Translations under genes and position numbers: made by a program | Shown here: one piece after another, positions 1 to 9,030 of the stretch | Layout of the letters: every line of letters begins with the position of its first letter | Position numbering within the stretch: position 1 is the stretch's first letter | Notes under the pieces: model-generated | Databases searched by the model: none | Told to the model about the DNA's origin: nothing | What the model saw: only the letters and a program-made list of their open reading frames with translations | From: Streptomyces sp. CB01580 | Lineage (GTDB): Bacteria; Actinomycetota; Actinomycetes; Streptomycetales; Streptomycetaceae | Length of the DNA: 64,000 nt | Assembly (NCBI RefSeq): GCF_001905795.1 | Contig: NZ_LIXJ01000004.1 | Location: forward strand, 62,001 to 126,000 | Direction of reading: 5' to 3'

Positions 1-914
1 CCGAGGAAGCCGAGCTCCTCGCCCGCGACGGTGAAGACGAAGTCGGTCTGCTGCTCGGGGACGAACTGGCCGGTGGTCTGGGTGCCCTGGAACAGGCCCG
101 TTCCGGTGAGACCGCCGGAACCGATCGCGATGCGGGCCTGGTTGGTGTTGTAGCCGACGCCCGCGGGGTCGAGCGCCGGGTTGGCGAAGGCCGCGAAGCG
201 GGCGATCTGGTACTCGTCGAGCAGACCGAGCTGCCAGACCGCGACCGCCCCGGCCACACCCGTGCCGAGCAGGCCGAACACCCAGCGGTTGGAGGCACCT
301 GATGCGAGCAGCACCCCGAGCACGATGACGGCCATGACCATCACGGAGCCCAGGTCGGGCATCCCCATCACGACCGCCATCGGCACGGCCGCCAGGCCCA
401 GCGCCTTGGCGACGGTCCGGTGGTCCGGGTGGAGCTGGTCGCCCGCGTCGACGCGCTCGGCGAGCAGCATCGCCATGATCAGGATGATGGTGATCTTGGT
501 GAACTCGGACGGCTGGATGGAGAAGCCGCCGCCGATGATGATCCAGGCGTGCGCGCCGTTGACGGTGGCACCGAGCGGGGTGAGGACCGCCAGCACGAAC
601 AGCACCGAGACGCCGTAGAGGATCGGCACGGCGCCGCGCAGGGTGCGGTGGCCGAGCCAGATCGTGCCGACCATCAGGGCGAAGCCGATGCCCGTGTTGA
701 GGGCGTGCCGGAGCAGGAAGTAGTACGGGTCGCCGTGGGTGAGCGAGTCCCGTCCCCGGGTCGCCGACCAGACGAGCAGCGAGCCGATGAACGAGAGCGC
801 GAGCGCGGACCCGAGCAGCGGCCAGTCGAGCCGGCGGACGACGGAGTCACGGGCGACGAGCTTGCCCCAGGCGGAGCGTTCGGGGGTGTAGCGCGAGACG
901 GAGAAGCCGGCCAT
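1..914 (-). CDS. rodA: RodA/FtsW-family peptidoglycan polymerase (SEDS), C-terminus outside window
   Basis: Integral membrane SEDS glycosyltransferase that polymerises lipid II together with its partner PBP2. About 304 N-terminal residues are visible, beginning [16 protein letters not shown], followed by successive membrane segments (for example [17 protein letters not shown]). The SEDS-type stretch [20 protein letters not shown] is present, with the conserved QPSE-K motif, as is [17 protein letters not shown] near the window edge. The ATG at 912-914 shares its A with the TGA stop of the upstream PBP2 gene (TGATG), so the two are translationally coupled. The arrangement mreB-mreC-mreD-pbp2-rodA is the Streptomyces sfr locus, where these genes act mainly in spore-wall synthesis (known from S. 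coelicolor). The family call is certain; the true C-terminus cannot be judged. Confidence 0.95.
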   Translation of the reverse strand, partial: MAGFSVSRYTPERSAWGKLVARDSVVRRLDWPLLGSALALSFIGSLLVWSATRGRDSLTHGDPYYFLLRHALNTGIGFALMVGTIWLGHRTLRGAVPILYGVSVLFVLAVLTPLGATVNGAHAWIIIGGGFSIQPSEFTKITIILIMAMLLAERVDAGDQLHPDHRTVAKALGLAAVPMAVVMGMPDLGSVMVMAVIVLGVLLASGASNRWVFGLLGTGVAGAVAVWQLGLLDEYQIARFAAFANPALDPAGVGYNTNQARIAIGSGGLTGTGLFQGTQTTGQFVPEQQTDFVFTVAGEELGFL

Positions 915-3079
915 CAGTCGCGCCTCCCCAGGACGGCCGCGAGGGTCTGCTCCTGCGCGGGCTTCTGCGAGGCCGGGTTGTAGGGCTTGATCTCCGGGGC
1001 TTCGATGGAACCGTCCGACTGGATCTTCGGCAGGGACTTCTGCGGCGTGGGCAGCAGAGCCTTCTTCAGGTCCTGCTCGCCGGAGTCGTCGAGGCCGTAG
1101 ATGGCGTCGTAGATGTTGCGCACGGCGGGCCCGGACGCGCCGGAGCCGGTGCCGCCCTGGGAGATCGTCATGACGATCGAGTAGTCCTTGGTGTACGTGG
1201 CGAACCAGGAGGTCGTCTGCTTGCCGTAGACCTCCGCCGTGCCCGTCTTGGCGTGCATCGGGATCTTGTCCTGCGGCCAGCCGCCGAACCGCCAGGCGGC
1301 CGACCCCCGGGTCGCGACTCCGGCGAGGGCCTCGTCCATCTCGTTGCGGGTCTTGCGCGAGAAGGGCAGCTTGCCGTGCGACTTGGGCCTGATCTCCTTG
1401 ACCGTCCTGCCGTCGCCGCTGACGATCGCCTTGCCGACGGTGGGGTCGTAGAGGGTGCCGCCGTTGGAGATCGCGGCGTAGATGGTGGCCATCTGGATCG
1501 GGGTGACGAGGGTGTCGCCCTGCCCGATCGAGTAGTTCACCGAGTCACCGGCGCGCATCCTGTCGCCTTCGAGGCAGTTCTCGTACGCGATCTTCTCGAC
1601 GTACGAGCCGTCCTTCTTGCCCTGCTTGCACCAGGCGTCCTTGTTCGCCTCGTAGAACTTCTGCTTCCACTGGCGGTCGGGCACCCGGCCGCTGACCTCG
1701 TTGGGGAGGTCGATGCCGGTCTCCTTGCCGAGGCCGAACTGGTGGGCGGTCCTGTAGAACCAGTCCTTCGCGTTCTTCTTCGGCTTGTTGCCGCCGTCCT
1801 TCTGCCACTCCTTGTGCGCGATGCCGTAGTAGACGGTGTCGCAGGAGACCTCCAGGGCACGCCCGATGGTGATGTCGCCGTAGCCCTGGGACTCGAAGTT
1901 CTTGAACACCTGCCCGCCGATGCTGTACGAGCTGGGGCAGGGGTAGTGGCCGTCGAAGGGGTATCCGGCGTTGACCGCCGCGGTCGAGGAGACGACCTTG
2001 AAGATCGAGCCGGGGGCGGCCTGGCCCTGGATGGCCCGGTTCAGCAGCGGGAAGTTGGACTTGGGGCCGGTGAGCTTGGCGTAGTCCTTGGCGGAGATGC
2101 CGCCGACCCAGGAGTTGGGGTCGTAGTTGGGCAGCGAGGCCATCGCCACGACGCGCCCGGTCTTCGCCTCCATGACGACGACGGCGCCGGAGTCGGCCTT
2201 GTAGTTCTCACCGGTGTTCTTGTCGAACGACTGGCGGGCCACCTTCATGGCCTCGTTGAGCTCGTACTCGGCGACGGCCTGGACCCGGGCGTCGATGGAG
2301 GTGACGACGGAGGAGCCGGGCTGCGCCTCGTCGTTCTTGGCCTCGCCGATGACCCGGCCGAGGTTGTCCACCTCGTAGCGGGTGACCCCGGCCTTTCCGC
2401 GCAGTTCCTTGTCGTAGGTGCGCTCCAGGCCGGAGCGGCCGACCTGGTCGGAGCGCAGGTACGGGGAATCGGTGTCCTGGGCCTTGGTGATCTCCTGGTC
2501 GGTGACCGGCGAGAGGTAGCCGAGGACCTGTGCGGTGTTGGCCTTGCCGGGCGCGGGGTAGCGGCGCACGGCGGTGGGTTCGGCGGTGATGCCGGGGAAG
2601 TCCTCGGCGCGCTCGCGGATCGTGAGGGCCTGCTGTGTGGTGGCCTCGTCGGTGATCGGGATCGGCTGGTAGGGCGACCCGTTCCAGCAGGGCTGGGGCG
2701 TCTTCGCGTCGCAGAGCCGCACCTTGTCCATGACCTCGCGGGGCTTCATGTCGAGGACGCCCGCGAGCCGGGTCAGCACGTCCTCGCCGTCGTCCTTCAT
2801 CTTCATCAGCTCGGTGCGGCTCGCGGAGACGACCAGCCGGGTCTCGTTGTCGGCGAGGGGCACGCCGCGCGCGTCGAGGATGGAGCCGCGGACGGCGGGC
2901 TGCACGACCTGCTGGACGTGATTGCTCTTCGCCTCGTCGCTGTACTCCTGGCCGTTGCGGATCTGGAGGTACCAGAGCCGCCCGCCGAGGGTGAACAGCA
3001 GCGAGAACACGAGAACCTGGATGACGACGAGACGGATCTGGACCCTGGGGGTCCGGCCGGTCTCGGGGATGTTGCTCAC
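914..3079 (-). CDS. mrdA: Penicillin-binding protein 2 (class B transpeptidase)
   Basis: Peptidoglycan D,D-transpeptidase of the lateral/spore-wall machinery, partner of RodA. The 721-residue product has a short cytoplasmic N-terminus, one membrane anchor (residues roughly 18-40, [21 protein letters not shown]), a dimerisation/pedestal domain, and a C-terminal transpeptidase domain. Visible motifs are SxxK (PGSIFK, with Ser as nucleophile), the SVN motif in [12 protein letters not shown], and KTG in [11 protein letters not shown]. The open frame extends upstream to 3337, but the GTG at 3077-3079 ([14 protein letters not shown]) is the likely start because homology begins there and a purine-rich GGGGGC lies just ahead. 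It overlaps rodA by one base and follows mreD after 124 bp. The proline-rich tail after the transpeptidase domain is usual in Streptomyces. Confidence 0.95.
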   Translation of the reverse strand: MSNIPETGRTPRVQIRLVVIQVLVFSLLFTLGGRLWYLQIRNGQEYSDEAKSNHVQQVVQPAVRGSILDARGVPLADNETRLVVSASRTELMKMKDDGEDVLTRLAGVLDMKPREVMDKVRLCDAKTPQPCWNGSPYQPIPITDEATTQQALTIRERAEDFPGITAEPTAVRRYPAPGKANTAQVLGYLSPVTDQEITKAQDTDSPYLRSDQVGRSGLERTYDKELRGKAGVTRYEVDNLGRVIGEAKNDEAQPGSSVVTSIDARVQAVAEYELNEAMKVARQSFDKNTGENYKADSGAVVVMEAKTGRVVAMASLPNYDPNSWVGGISAKDYAKLTGPKSNFPLLNRAIQGQAAPGSIFKVVSSTAAVNAGYPFDGHYPCPSSYSIGGQVFKNFESQGYGDITIGRALEVSCDTVYYGIAHKEWQKDGGNKPKKNAKDWFYRTAHQFGLGKETGIDLPNEVSGRVPDRQWKQKFYEANKDAWCKQGKKDGSYVEKIAYENCLEGDRMRAGDSVNYSIGQGDTLVTPIQMATIYAAISNGGTLYDPTVGKAIVSGDGRTVKEIRPKSHGKLPFSRKTRNEMDEALAGVATRGSAAWRFGGWPQDKIPMHAKTGTAEVYGKQTTSWFATYTKDYSIVMTISQGGTGSGASGPAVRNIYDAIYGLDDSGEQDLKKALLPTPQKSLPKIQSDGSIEAPEIKPYNPASQKPAQEQTLAAVLGRRD

Positions 3080-3203
3080 AAGGCGCCCCCGAGGGTGGTC
3101 GGGCTGGAGATGCGGTGCGTGCCGCCATGACAAGGCGGGCCGGGGGTACGGGGCGCGCCCGGGACACGGTTCGCGCCCGGGGTGCCCGCCCGGTGGTGCG
3201 GCC

Positions 3204-3866
3204 TCACAGTCGCTTGACTCCCTTGACCCGTCCGGCGCGTGCGGCCCGGTTGCGGGTGGCCCTGACGCGCAGTCCGCCGCGCTGGTCGCCGACCCGCAGC
3301 CCGGTGCCCGAGGCCAGCCATCCGGAGGACACGTCACCGCCGCCGGACGCCTCGGCGACCGGGTCGTTCACGGTCCGTCTGGCGATGGCCATGATCAGCG
3401 GCACGGTGAACGGGGCGAGCAGCAGGTCGTAGAGGGCGGCGGTGAACAGCAGGCTGCCGAGGCCCACATGGCGGGCCGCCGTGTCCCCGACGAGCGCGCC
3501 GACCAGCGCGTACAGCAGGGTCGAGCCGATCGCCGCGCCGACGACCGCGACCATCGGCACGGCGGCCGACCTGAGCTGCCCGCTCTCCGGCTTGACCAGT
3601 CCGGCGAGGTAGCCGATGACGCAGAGGACCAGGGCGTAGCGCCCGGCGGCGTGGTCGGCGGGCGGTACCAGGTCGGCGAGGAGGCCCGCGCCGAAGCCGA
3701 TCAGGGCCCCGCTGGTGTGTCCGTAAACGAAGGCCAGGGCGAGGACGACGAGGAGCAGCAGATCGGGCACGGCGCCGGGGAGCTGGAGGCGGGCGAGCAC
3801 CGAGACCTGGACGACGAGCGCCACCACGACCAGGACGGTGGAGAGCAGAATCCGGTTCAGACGCAT
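3204..3866 (-). CDS. mreD: Rod shape-determining protein MreD
   Basis: Small polytopic membrane protein linking MreC to the wall-synthesis complex. The 220-residue product opens with MRLNRILLSTVLVVVALVVQ and contains about five hydrophobic segments, including LLLLVVLALAFVYGHTSGALIGFGAGLLADL, a typical MreD core with the glycine-rich turn. The C-terminal 45 residues are basic (RKR/RAR-rich) and lack hydrophobic segments, longer than in rod-shaped proteobacteria but common in Streptomyces. It starts 11 bp after mreC ends and lies upstream of PBP2. Identification rests on both sequence and synteny. Confidence 0.93.
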   Translation of the reverse strand: MRLNRILLSTVLVVVALVVQVSVLARLQLPGAVPDLLLLVVLALAFVYGHTSGALIGFGAGLLADLVPPADHAAGRYALVLCVIGYLAGLVKPESGQLRSAAVPMVAVVGAAIGSTLLYALVGALVGDTAARHVGLGSLLFTAALYDLLLAPFTVPLIMAIARRTVNDPVAEASGGGDVSSGWLASGTGLRVGDQRGGLRVRATRNRAARAGRVKGVKRL

Positions 3867-3877
3867 GGGGATCGGCG

Positions 3878-4921
3878 CTACCTCTGCTCGTCGTCCGCGG
3901 CGGTGCGGGCACCCGGGCTGCCGCTCGGGTCGGGGCCGCCGCTCGGATCGGGGCTCTCGTGGATGTTGCCGACGACGTTGCCGTCGGTGTCGACGATGTC
4001 GCCGTTGGGCGAGATCGTCACGGTGACGGTCGGCGTGGGCTTCGGCTTGGCGGGCTTGGCCGGGGCCTTCGGCAGGACCATGTCACGGGGGTCCTCGCGC
4101 GGGGCCTGGACGACGACGCCGACGATGTCGAGCTTGGTGAACCCGACGTACGGGCGGACGTAGACGGTACGGGTCAGGCCGCCGCCGGACGGGTCGACGC
4201 GGACGACCTCGCCGACCGGGACGCCGGGCACGAACGGCTTGCCCTTGCTGGAGCCGAAGGTGACCAGGCGGTCGCCCTTCTTCACCTTGGCCTTGCCGTT
4301 GAGGAACTGGACCGACAGCGGCCGGGAGCCCTGGCCGGTGGCGAAGCCCAGTTCGTCGGTCTTCTCCATGCGGGTGCCGACGGTGAAGTCGGGGTCGTTG
4401 GCGAGGAGCACCGTGGCGGTCTCCGGGCCGACGGTCGTGACCCGGCCGACGAGCCCGTCGCCGTTGATGACGGTCATGTCGCGTCGGATGCCGTCGCGGG
4501 AGCCCGCGTCGATGGTGACCGTCCAGGAGAAGCCCTGGGCGGCTCCTATGGCGATGACCTCGGCGGCCTTGATGCCGTACTGCCCGGTGGCCGACTTCTT
4601 GAGCATCTTGTCGAGCTCGCGGACCCGGTTGCGGTTGCGGTCGTCGCTGCCGAGCGCGGTCTTGAGCGCGGCGTTCTGGCGCTCCAACTCGGCGATCCGG
4701 TTGTGCCGGGTGCCGGAGTCGCGCACCGCTCCTATGGCGTTGCCCACCGGATCGACGGCGGCCGCGACGCCGTTCTCGACCGGGCCGAAGACGGCGGCGG
4801 CGGCCCGCCTGGCGCCGTCCACCGGTGATCCCTCGCCGCCTCGGATGTCCACCGTGATCAATGCGAACGCGATGGCGATCAGCAGCACCAGGAGCAGCTG
4901 GCTCTCTCGTGTGTCCCTCAC
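3878..4921 (-). CDS. mreC: Rod shape-determining protein MreC
   Basis: Membrane-anchored periplasmic/extracellular scaffold of the MreBCD complex. The 347-residue product has an N-terminal membrane anchor (about residues 8-25, LLLVLLIAIAFALITVDI), a predicted coiled coil around residues 75-110 (RIAELERQNAALKTALG), and the paired beta-domain core that ends near GEVVRVDPSGGGLTRTVYVRPY and FTKLDIVGVVV. A disordered Pro/Ser/Gly tail follows. Start ATG at 4919-4921 opens MRDTRESQLLL. It lies 143 bp downstream of mreB and 11 bp upstream of mreD. The gap to mreB could hold a separate promoter; none is obvious. Confidence 0.94.
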   Translation of the reverse strand: MRDTRESQLLLVLLIAIAFALITVDIRGGEGSPVDGARRAAAAVFGPVENGVAAAVDPVGNAIGAVRDSGTRHNRIAELERQNAALKTALGSDDRNRNRVRELDKMLKKSATGQYGIKAAEVIAIGAAQGFSWTVTIDAGSRDGIRRDMTVINGDGLVGRVTTVGPETATVLLANDPDFTVGTRMEKTDELGFATGQGSRPLSVQFLNGKAKVKKGDRLVTFGSSKGKPFVPGVPVGEVVRVDPSGGGLTRTVYVRPYVGFTKLDIVGVVVQAPREDPRDMVLPKAPAKPAKPKPTPTVTVTISPNGDIVDTDGNVVGNIHESPDPSGGPDPSGSPGARTAADDEQR

Positions 4922-5064
4922 GTGCGGCGGCCGTGCCTTCCTCGTCGGAATGTTCGTGCCTGTATATCAGCGATCCGCCGTACGGAACTCGGGGGTCCGT
5001 ACGACGGACTGCCGGGTTGTCCACCCGCGTGCGCCCGTCCGCCCGCGGGCTCGTGCCCTGCCGT

Positions 5065-6084
5065 CTACCGGCGGGGCTGGGCGTCCAGCACCTGCTGGAG
5101 CGCCTCGAATTCCTCGACGCACTTGCCGGACCCGAGCGCCACCGAGTCCAGCGGGTCCTCGGCGATGTGGATCGGCATGCCCGTCTCGCGGCGCAGCCGC
5201 TCGTCCAGCCCGCGCAGCAGCGCGCCGCCGCCGGTGAGGACGATGCCGCGGTCCATGACGTCGCCGGAGAGCTCCGGCGGGCACTTGTCGAGCGTGGTCT
5301 TCACGGCGTCGACGATCGCGTTGACCGGCTCCTCGATGGCCTTGCGGACCTCGGCGGCCGAGATGACCACGGTCTTGGGCAGTCCGGAGACCAGGTCGCG
5401 GCCCCGGATCTCGGTGTGCTCGTCCTTCTTCAGGTCCTCCGCCGAACCGATGGTGATCTTGATCTGCTCGGCCGAGCGCTCGCCGAGGAGGAGCGAGTAC
5501 TCCTTCTTGATGTGCTGGATGATCGCGTTGTCCAGTTCGTCGCCGGCGACCCGGATCGACTGGGCGGTGACGATGCCGCCGAGCGAGATGACCGCGACCT
5601 CGGTGGTGCCGCCGCCGATGTCGACGACCATGTTGCCGGTGGCCTCGTGGACCGGCAGCCCGGAGCCGATGGCCGCCGCCATGGGCTCCTCGATGATGTG
5701 CACCTGCCGGGCGCCGGCCTGCGTCGACGCCTCGATGACGGCGCGGCGCTCGACGCCGGTGATGCCGGAGGGCACGCAGACCACGACCCGCGGACGGGCC
5801 AGGTAGCGGCGCTTGTGGATCTTCAGGATGAAGTAGCGGAGCATCCGCTCGGTGATCTCGAAGTCGGCGATCACGCCGTCCTTCAGCGGGCGCACGGCGA
5901 CGATGTTGCCCGGAGTGCGCCCGATCATCTTCTTGGCCTCGGAGCCGACTGCCAGGATGCCGCCGGTGTTGGTGTTGATGGCCACGACGGACGGCTCGTT
6001 CAGTACGATGCCGCGCCCCCTGACGTACACCAGCGTGTTGGCAGTCCCGAGGTCGATAGCCATGTCACGACCGATGAACGACAT
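5065..6084 (-). CDS. mreB: Actin-like cytoskeletal protein MreB
   Basis: Actin-fold ATPase that forms membrane-associated filaments; in Streptomyces it serves spore-wall integrity rather than vegetative rod shape. About 339 residues. The phosphate-binding loop [14 protein letters not shown] lies near the N-terminus, the second phosphate loop [13 protein letters not shown] is central, and the adenosine motif [18 protein letters not shown] is near the C-terminus. The frame also offers an ATG at 6103-6105, but the ATG at 6082-6084 (MSFIGRDM) has an AAGGGG ribosome binding site six bases upstream, so it is preferred; the longer form would add seven residues. The C-terminus ([12 protein letters not shown]) is actinobacterial in style. 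It heads the leftward mre cluster. Confidence 0.96.
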   Translation of the reverse strand: MSFIGRDMAIDLGTANTLVYVRGRGIVLNEPSVVAINTNTGGILAVGSEAKKMIGRTPGNIVAVRPLKDGVIADFEITERMLRYFILKIHKRRYLARPRVVVCVPSGITGVERRAVIEASTQAGARQVHIIEEPMAAAIGSGLPVHEATGNMVVDIGGGTTEVAVISLGGIVTAQSIRVAGDELDNAIIQHIKKEYSLLLGERSAEQIKITIGSAEDLKKDEHTEIRGRDLVSGLPKTVVISAAEVRKAIEEPVNAIVDAVKTTLDKCPPELSGDVMDRGIVLTGGGALLRGLDERLRRETGMPIHIAEDPLDSVALGSGKCVEEFEALQQVLDAQPRR

Positions 6085-6315
6085 TGAGTTCCCCTTGTTC
6101 CCCATGAGGATGCGTCGGGCCTCCCAGGAAAGCGATGATGGCTTGTTCTGGTCGGCGAGGTGGGCGCTGTGGGCGTGGAAGATTCCATCGTAGTGCCGTG
6201 TGCACGGACACCGCGCGAGGGTCCTTCGCCATTGTGGGCGGAACGGGTGGCCGTTCCACTCATGGTGACGTTACGTCGGAGTGATGCGTTCCCGCGACCC
6301 CGACTCGTATGCCGA

Positions 6316-6343
6316 AGGGCGACCGAATTAATTCGGTCGCCCT
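6316..6343 (-). terminator. Palindromic terminator downstream of ndk
   Basis: A perfect 28-base palindrome (AGGGCGACCGAATT mirrored about its centre) lies 32 bp beyond the ndk stop and upstream of mreB. It has no U-tract, as is usual for Streptomyces terminators. The symmetric form could act in both directions, but only ndk converges on it. Confidence 0.7.
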
Positions 6344-6374
6344 GGGTCATGAGCGCTGTTCGGCTGATTCGAGG

Positions 6375-6788
6375 TCAGAAAAGTCCGGGAAAGAAAAGCT
6401 TCAGTTCCCGCTCCGCGGACTCCTCCGAGTCCGACGCGTGTATAAGGTTCTCCCGGACGATCGAGCCGAAGTCGCCGCGGATGGAACCGGGCGCGGCGGC
6501 GATCGGGTCGGTGGGTCCGGCCAGTGTACGGACGCCCTCGATGACCCGCTCGCCCTCGGCGACCAGCGCCACGACCGGACCGGACAGCATGAACTCGACG
6601 AGCGGCTCGTAGAACGGGCGGCCCACGTGCTCGTCGTAGTGCTGCTCCAGGGTGGCGCGGTCGAGGGTGCGCAGCTCCAGCGCGGTGATCCGCCAGCCGG
6701 CCTTGCGCTCGATCCGCCCGACGATCTCGCCGACCAGTCCGCGCCGGACGGCGTCGGGCTTGAGCAGAACGAGGGTGCGCTGGGTCAT
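6375..6788 (-). CDS. ndk: Nucleoside diphosphate kinase
   Basis: Transfers the gamma-phosphate from ATP to NDPs through a phospho-histidine intermediate, balancing NTP pools. The 137-residue length is that of the short bacterial family. N-terminal TLVLLKPDAVRRGLVGEI is diagnostic. The active-site histidine is H117 within ENLIHASDS, and the KPDA and RPFY motifs are intact. It sits between mreB and the folC-DUF4233 pair, with its own palindromic terminator at 6316-6343. Confidence 0.97.
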   Translation of the reverse strand: MTQRTLVLLKPDAVRRGLVGEIVGRIERKAGWRITALELRTLDRATLEQHYDEHVGRPFYEPLVEFMLSGPVVALVAEGERVIEGVRTLAGPTDPIAAAPGSIRGDFGSIVRENLIHASDSEESAERELKLFFPGLF

Positions 6789-6884
6789 GGTGTGCGGCTC
6801 CTTGCGGGCATGCGAGTGCGGTGAGGCGAGGCTACAGGGCTGTGGGGACGGGTCCGCGACCGGGTTTGGCCAAAGGATGACGGA

Positions 6885-7244
6885 TCAGCCACCGGCGGGA
6901 ACCTCTGCCGACTCCTCCGCCGCCGCCCAGCGGGCCTTGGTCTCGTCGATCTTCCGGCCGTAGTGGACGGAGGCCCACCACAGACCGCCGAAGACCACGC
7001 CGAGAACGAACATCATCGGGACGAAGAAACCACTGGCCACCAGGGCGATCTGGAGGGCCCAGCCGAGCTGTGTGCCACCGGGACGGCCGAGCATCCCGCA
7101 CAGCAGCACGGAGAGCAGCATGCCGATGCCGCAGACCGTCCAGACCGTGGAGGTCGTGAGGTCGTCCGATTTCATCGCGACGAGGCCGGCGAATCCGATC
7201 ACGAAGAATTCACCGATCAGCGTCGACGCGCAGAGCATTCGCAC
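6885..7244 (-). CDS. DUF4233 membrane protein of the folC operon
   Basis: Small integral membrane protein of about 119 residues, typical of the actinobacterial DUF4233 family found beside folC. At least three hydrophobic segments are visible: FFVIGFAGLVAM, VCGIGMLLSVLLCGMLG, and ALQIALVASGFFVPMMFVLGVVFGGLWW. The C-terminus is charged. The GTG start at 7242-7244 follows the folC stop by three bases, indicating coupling; an in-frame ATG two codons later (7236-7238) is the alternative. The biochemical function is unknown. Confidence 0.85.
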   Translation of the reverse strand: MRMLCASTLIGEFFVIGFAGLVAMKSDDLTTSTVWTVCGIGMLLSVLLCGMLGRPGGTQLGWALQIALVASGFFVPMMFVLGVVFGGLWWASVHYGRKIDETKARWAAAEESAEVPAGG

Positions 7245-7247
7245 GGG

Positions 7248-8771
7248 TCAGCGCCTTCCCAGAAGCAGTCGGGCCTCGCCGACCGTGATCACGGAACCCG
7301 TCACGAGCACGCCCGCGCCCGAGTATTCGGCCTCCTCCTCGGCGAGGGTGATCGCCGCCTCCAACGCGTCGTCGAGACGGGGTTCGACCTGGACGCGTTC
7401 GTCGCCGAAGACCTCGACGGCGACGGCGGCCAGGGCGTCGGCGTCCATCGCGCGGGGGGTGGAGTTCTGGGTGACGACGATCTCGGCGAAGATCGGTTCG
7501 AAGGCTTCGAGAAGGCCCTTGACGTCCTTGTCCTCGCTGACGCCGACGACCCCGATGAGCCGGGAGAAGCCGAACGACTCGGTGATCCCGTCGGCGGTGG
7601 CGCGGGCGCCCGCCGGGTTGTGGGCGGCGTCCAGGACGACGGTCGGGCTGGAGCGGACCACTTCGAGGCGGCCGGGCGAGATCACCGAGGCGAACGCCGC
7701 GCGGACCGTGTCGGGGTCGAGCGGGCCGGGTCGCTCGGCGCCGACCCCGAAGAACGCCTCCACGGCGCAGAGCGCCACCACCGCGTTGTGCGCCTGGTGG
7801 GCGCCGTACAGCGGGAGGAAGACCTCCTCGTACTCGCCGCCGAGCCCGCGCAGTGTCAGCAACTGGCCGCCGACGGCGACCTCCCGGGAGACCACGCCGA
7901 ACTCCATGCCCTCGCGGGCGACCGTGGCGTCCACCTCGACGGCCTTCTTCAGCATGACCTGCGCCGCGTCGACCGGCTGCTGCGCGAGGACGACCGTCGC
8001 GTCCTGCTTGATGATCCCGGCCTTCTCACCGGCGATCTCGGCGGGCGTGGCGCCCAGCCGGTCGGTGTGGTCCAGCGAGATGGGGGTGATCACGGCGACC
8101 GGGGCGTCGATGACGTTCGTCGCGTCCCAACTGCCGCCCATGCCGACCTCGACGACGGCGACGTCGACCGGCGCATCGGCGAACGCCGCGTACGCCATGG
8201 CCGTCAGCACCTCGAAGAAGGAGAGCCGGTAGGGCTGCCGGCTGTCGACCAGCTCCACGTACGGCTGGATGTCCCGGTACGTCTCGACGAACCGCTCCGG
8301 GTCCATCGGGGCGCCGTCCAGGCTGATCCGCTCGGTGATCGACTGGACGTGCGGCGAGGTGTAGCGGCCGGTGCGCAGGTCGAAGGCGCCGAGCAGGGCC
8401 TCGATCATGCGGGCCGTGCTCGTCTTGCCGTTGGTCCCGGTGATGTGGATCGAGGGGTAGGCGCGCTGCGGTTCGCCGAGCACGTCCATCAGCGCGGCGA
8501 TGCGCGTGACGGAGGGCTCCAGCTTCGTCTCGCCCCAGCGCCCGGCGAGCTCCTGCTCCACCTCGCGCAGCGCCCTGTCCACCTCGGGGTCGGCGGGGCG
8601 GGCGGGGACGGCCTGGCCCTGCGGCGGGCCCGAGCGGGTGCGCAGCGTACGGCTCCCGGCCTCGATCACCGCCAGGTCGGGGTCGCGCTGGGTCGCTTCG
8701 TCGACGATGTCCGCGAAGGCGTCGTCGGAATCGGAGGCGTCGTGCCGGTCGGAAGGGCGGGGCTCACTCAC
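7248..8771 (-). CDS. folC: Folylpolyglutamate/dihydrofolate synthase
   Basis: Mur-ligase-fold enzyme that adds glutamates to folates and makes dihydrofolate from dihydropteroate. The 507-residue product has a poorly conserved acidic N-terminal extension of about 75 residues. Then come the Mur-type P-loop ITGTNGKTSTARMIE, the folate-loop region TSPHVQSITERISLDG, the central ISLDHTDRLG motif, and the C-terminal VVLDAAHNPAGA motif of the ligase C-domain. It ends three bases before the DUF4233 gene. valS lies 259 bp upstream in the same direction. Confidence 0.95.
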   Translation of the reverse strand: MSEPRPSDRHDASDSDDAFADIVDEATQRDPDLAVIEAGSRTLRTRSGPPQGQAVPARPADPEVDRALREVEQELAGRWGETKLEPSVTRIAALMDVLGEPQRAYPSIHITGTNGKTSTARMIEALLGAFDLRTGRYTSPHVQSITERISLDGAPMDPERFVETYRDIQPYVELVDSRQPYRLSFFEVLTAMAYAAFADAPVDVAVVEVGMGGSWDATNVIDAPVAVITPISLDHTDRLGATPAEIAGEKAGIIKQDATVVLAQQPVDAAQVMLKKAVEVDATVAREGMEFGVVSREVAVGGQLLTLRGLGGEYEEVFLPLYGAHQAHNAVVALCAVEAFFGVGAERPGPLDPDTVRAAFASVISPGRLEVVRSSPTVVLDAAHNPAGARATADGITESFGFSRLIGVVGVSEDKDVKGLLEAFEPIFAEIVVTQNSTPRAMDADALAAVAVEVFGDERVQVEPRLDDALEAAITLAEEEAEYSGAGVLVTGSVITVGEARLLLGRR

Positions 8772-8973
8772 GGGTCCAGTCTACGGATCGGCGACGGCGA
8801 CACGCGCGGCGCCCGGCGGCGGGACGGCGACGGCTCCGGTCGCGGGCCCGGTGACGCGCCGGAGCCCCGGCCGTGCGGTCCCGGGCACGGGCCCGGACGC
8901 CGGAGCCCCGGCCGTACGACGTCCGACGGCCGCCGACGGGCTCCCGGCGCTCCCCTCGTACGCGGGGAACGGC

Positions 8974-9018
8974 GAAGCCCCCGCCCGCCCGCGCCTCGGC
9001 GGGGGTACGGGGGCTTCG
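8974..9018 (-). terminator. Terminator after valS
   Basis: Inverted repeat GAAGCCCCCG ... CGGGGGCTTC with a 25-base GC-rich spacer, starting 13 bp beyond the valS stop. Positioned and oriented as the valS terminator. The rest of the 8772-9030 gap holds only a 15-base direct repeat (8860-8874 and 8901-8915) and no gene. Confidence 0.6.
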
Positions 9019-9030
9019 TCGGGACTCCGC

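Noticed and set aside
1253..3130. Long antisense frame over PBP2
   Set aside because: Sense strand encodes all transpeptidase motifs; antisense product is low complexity.
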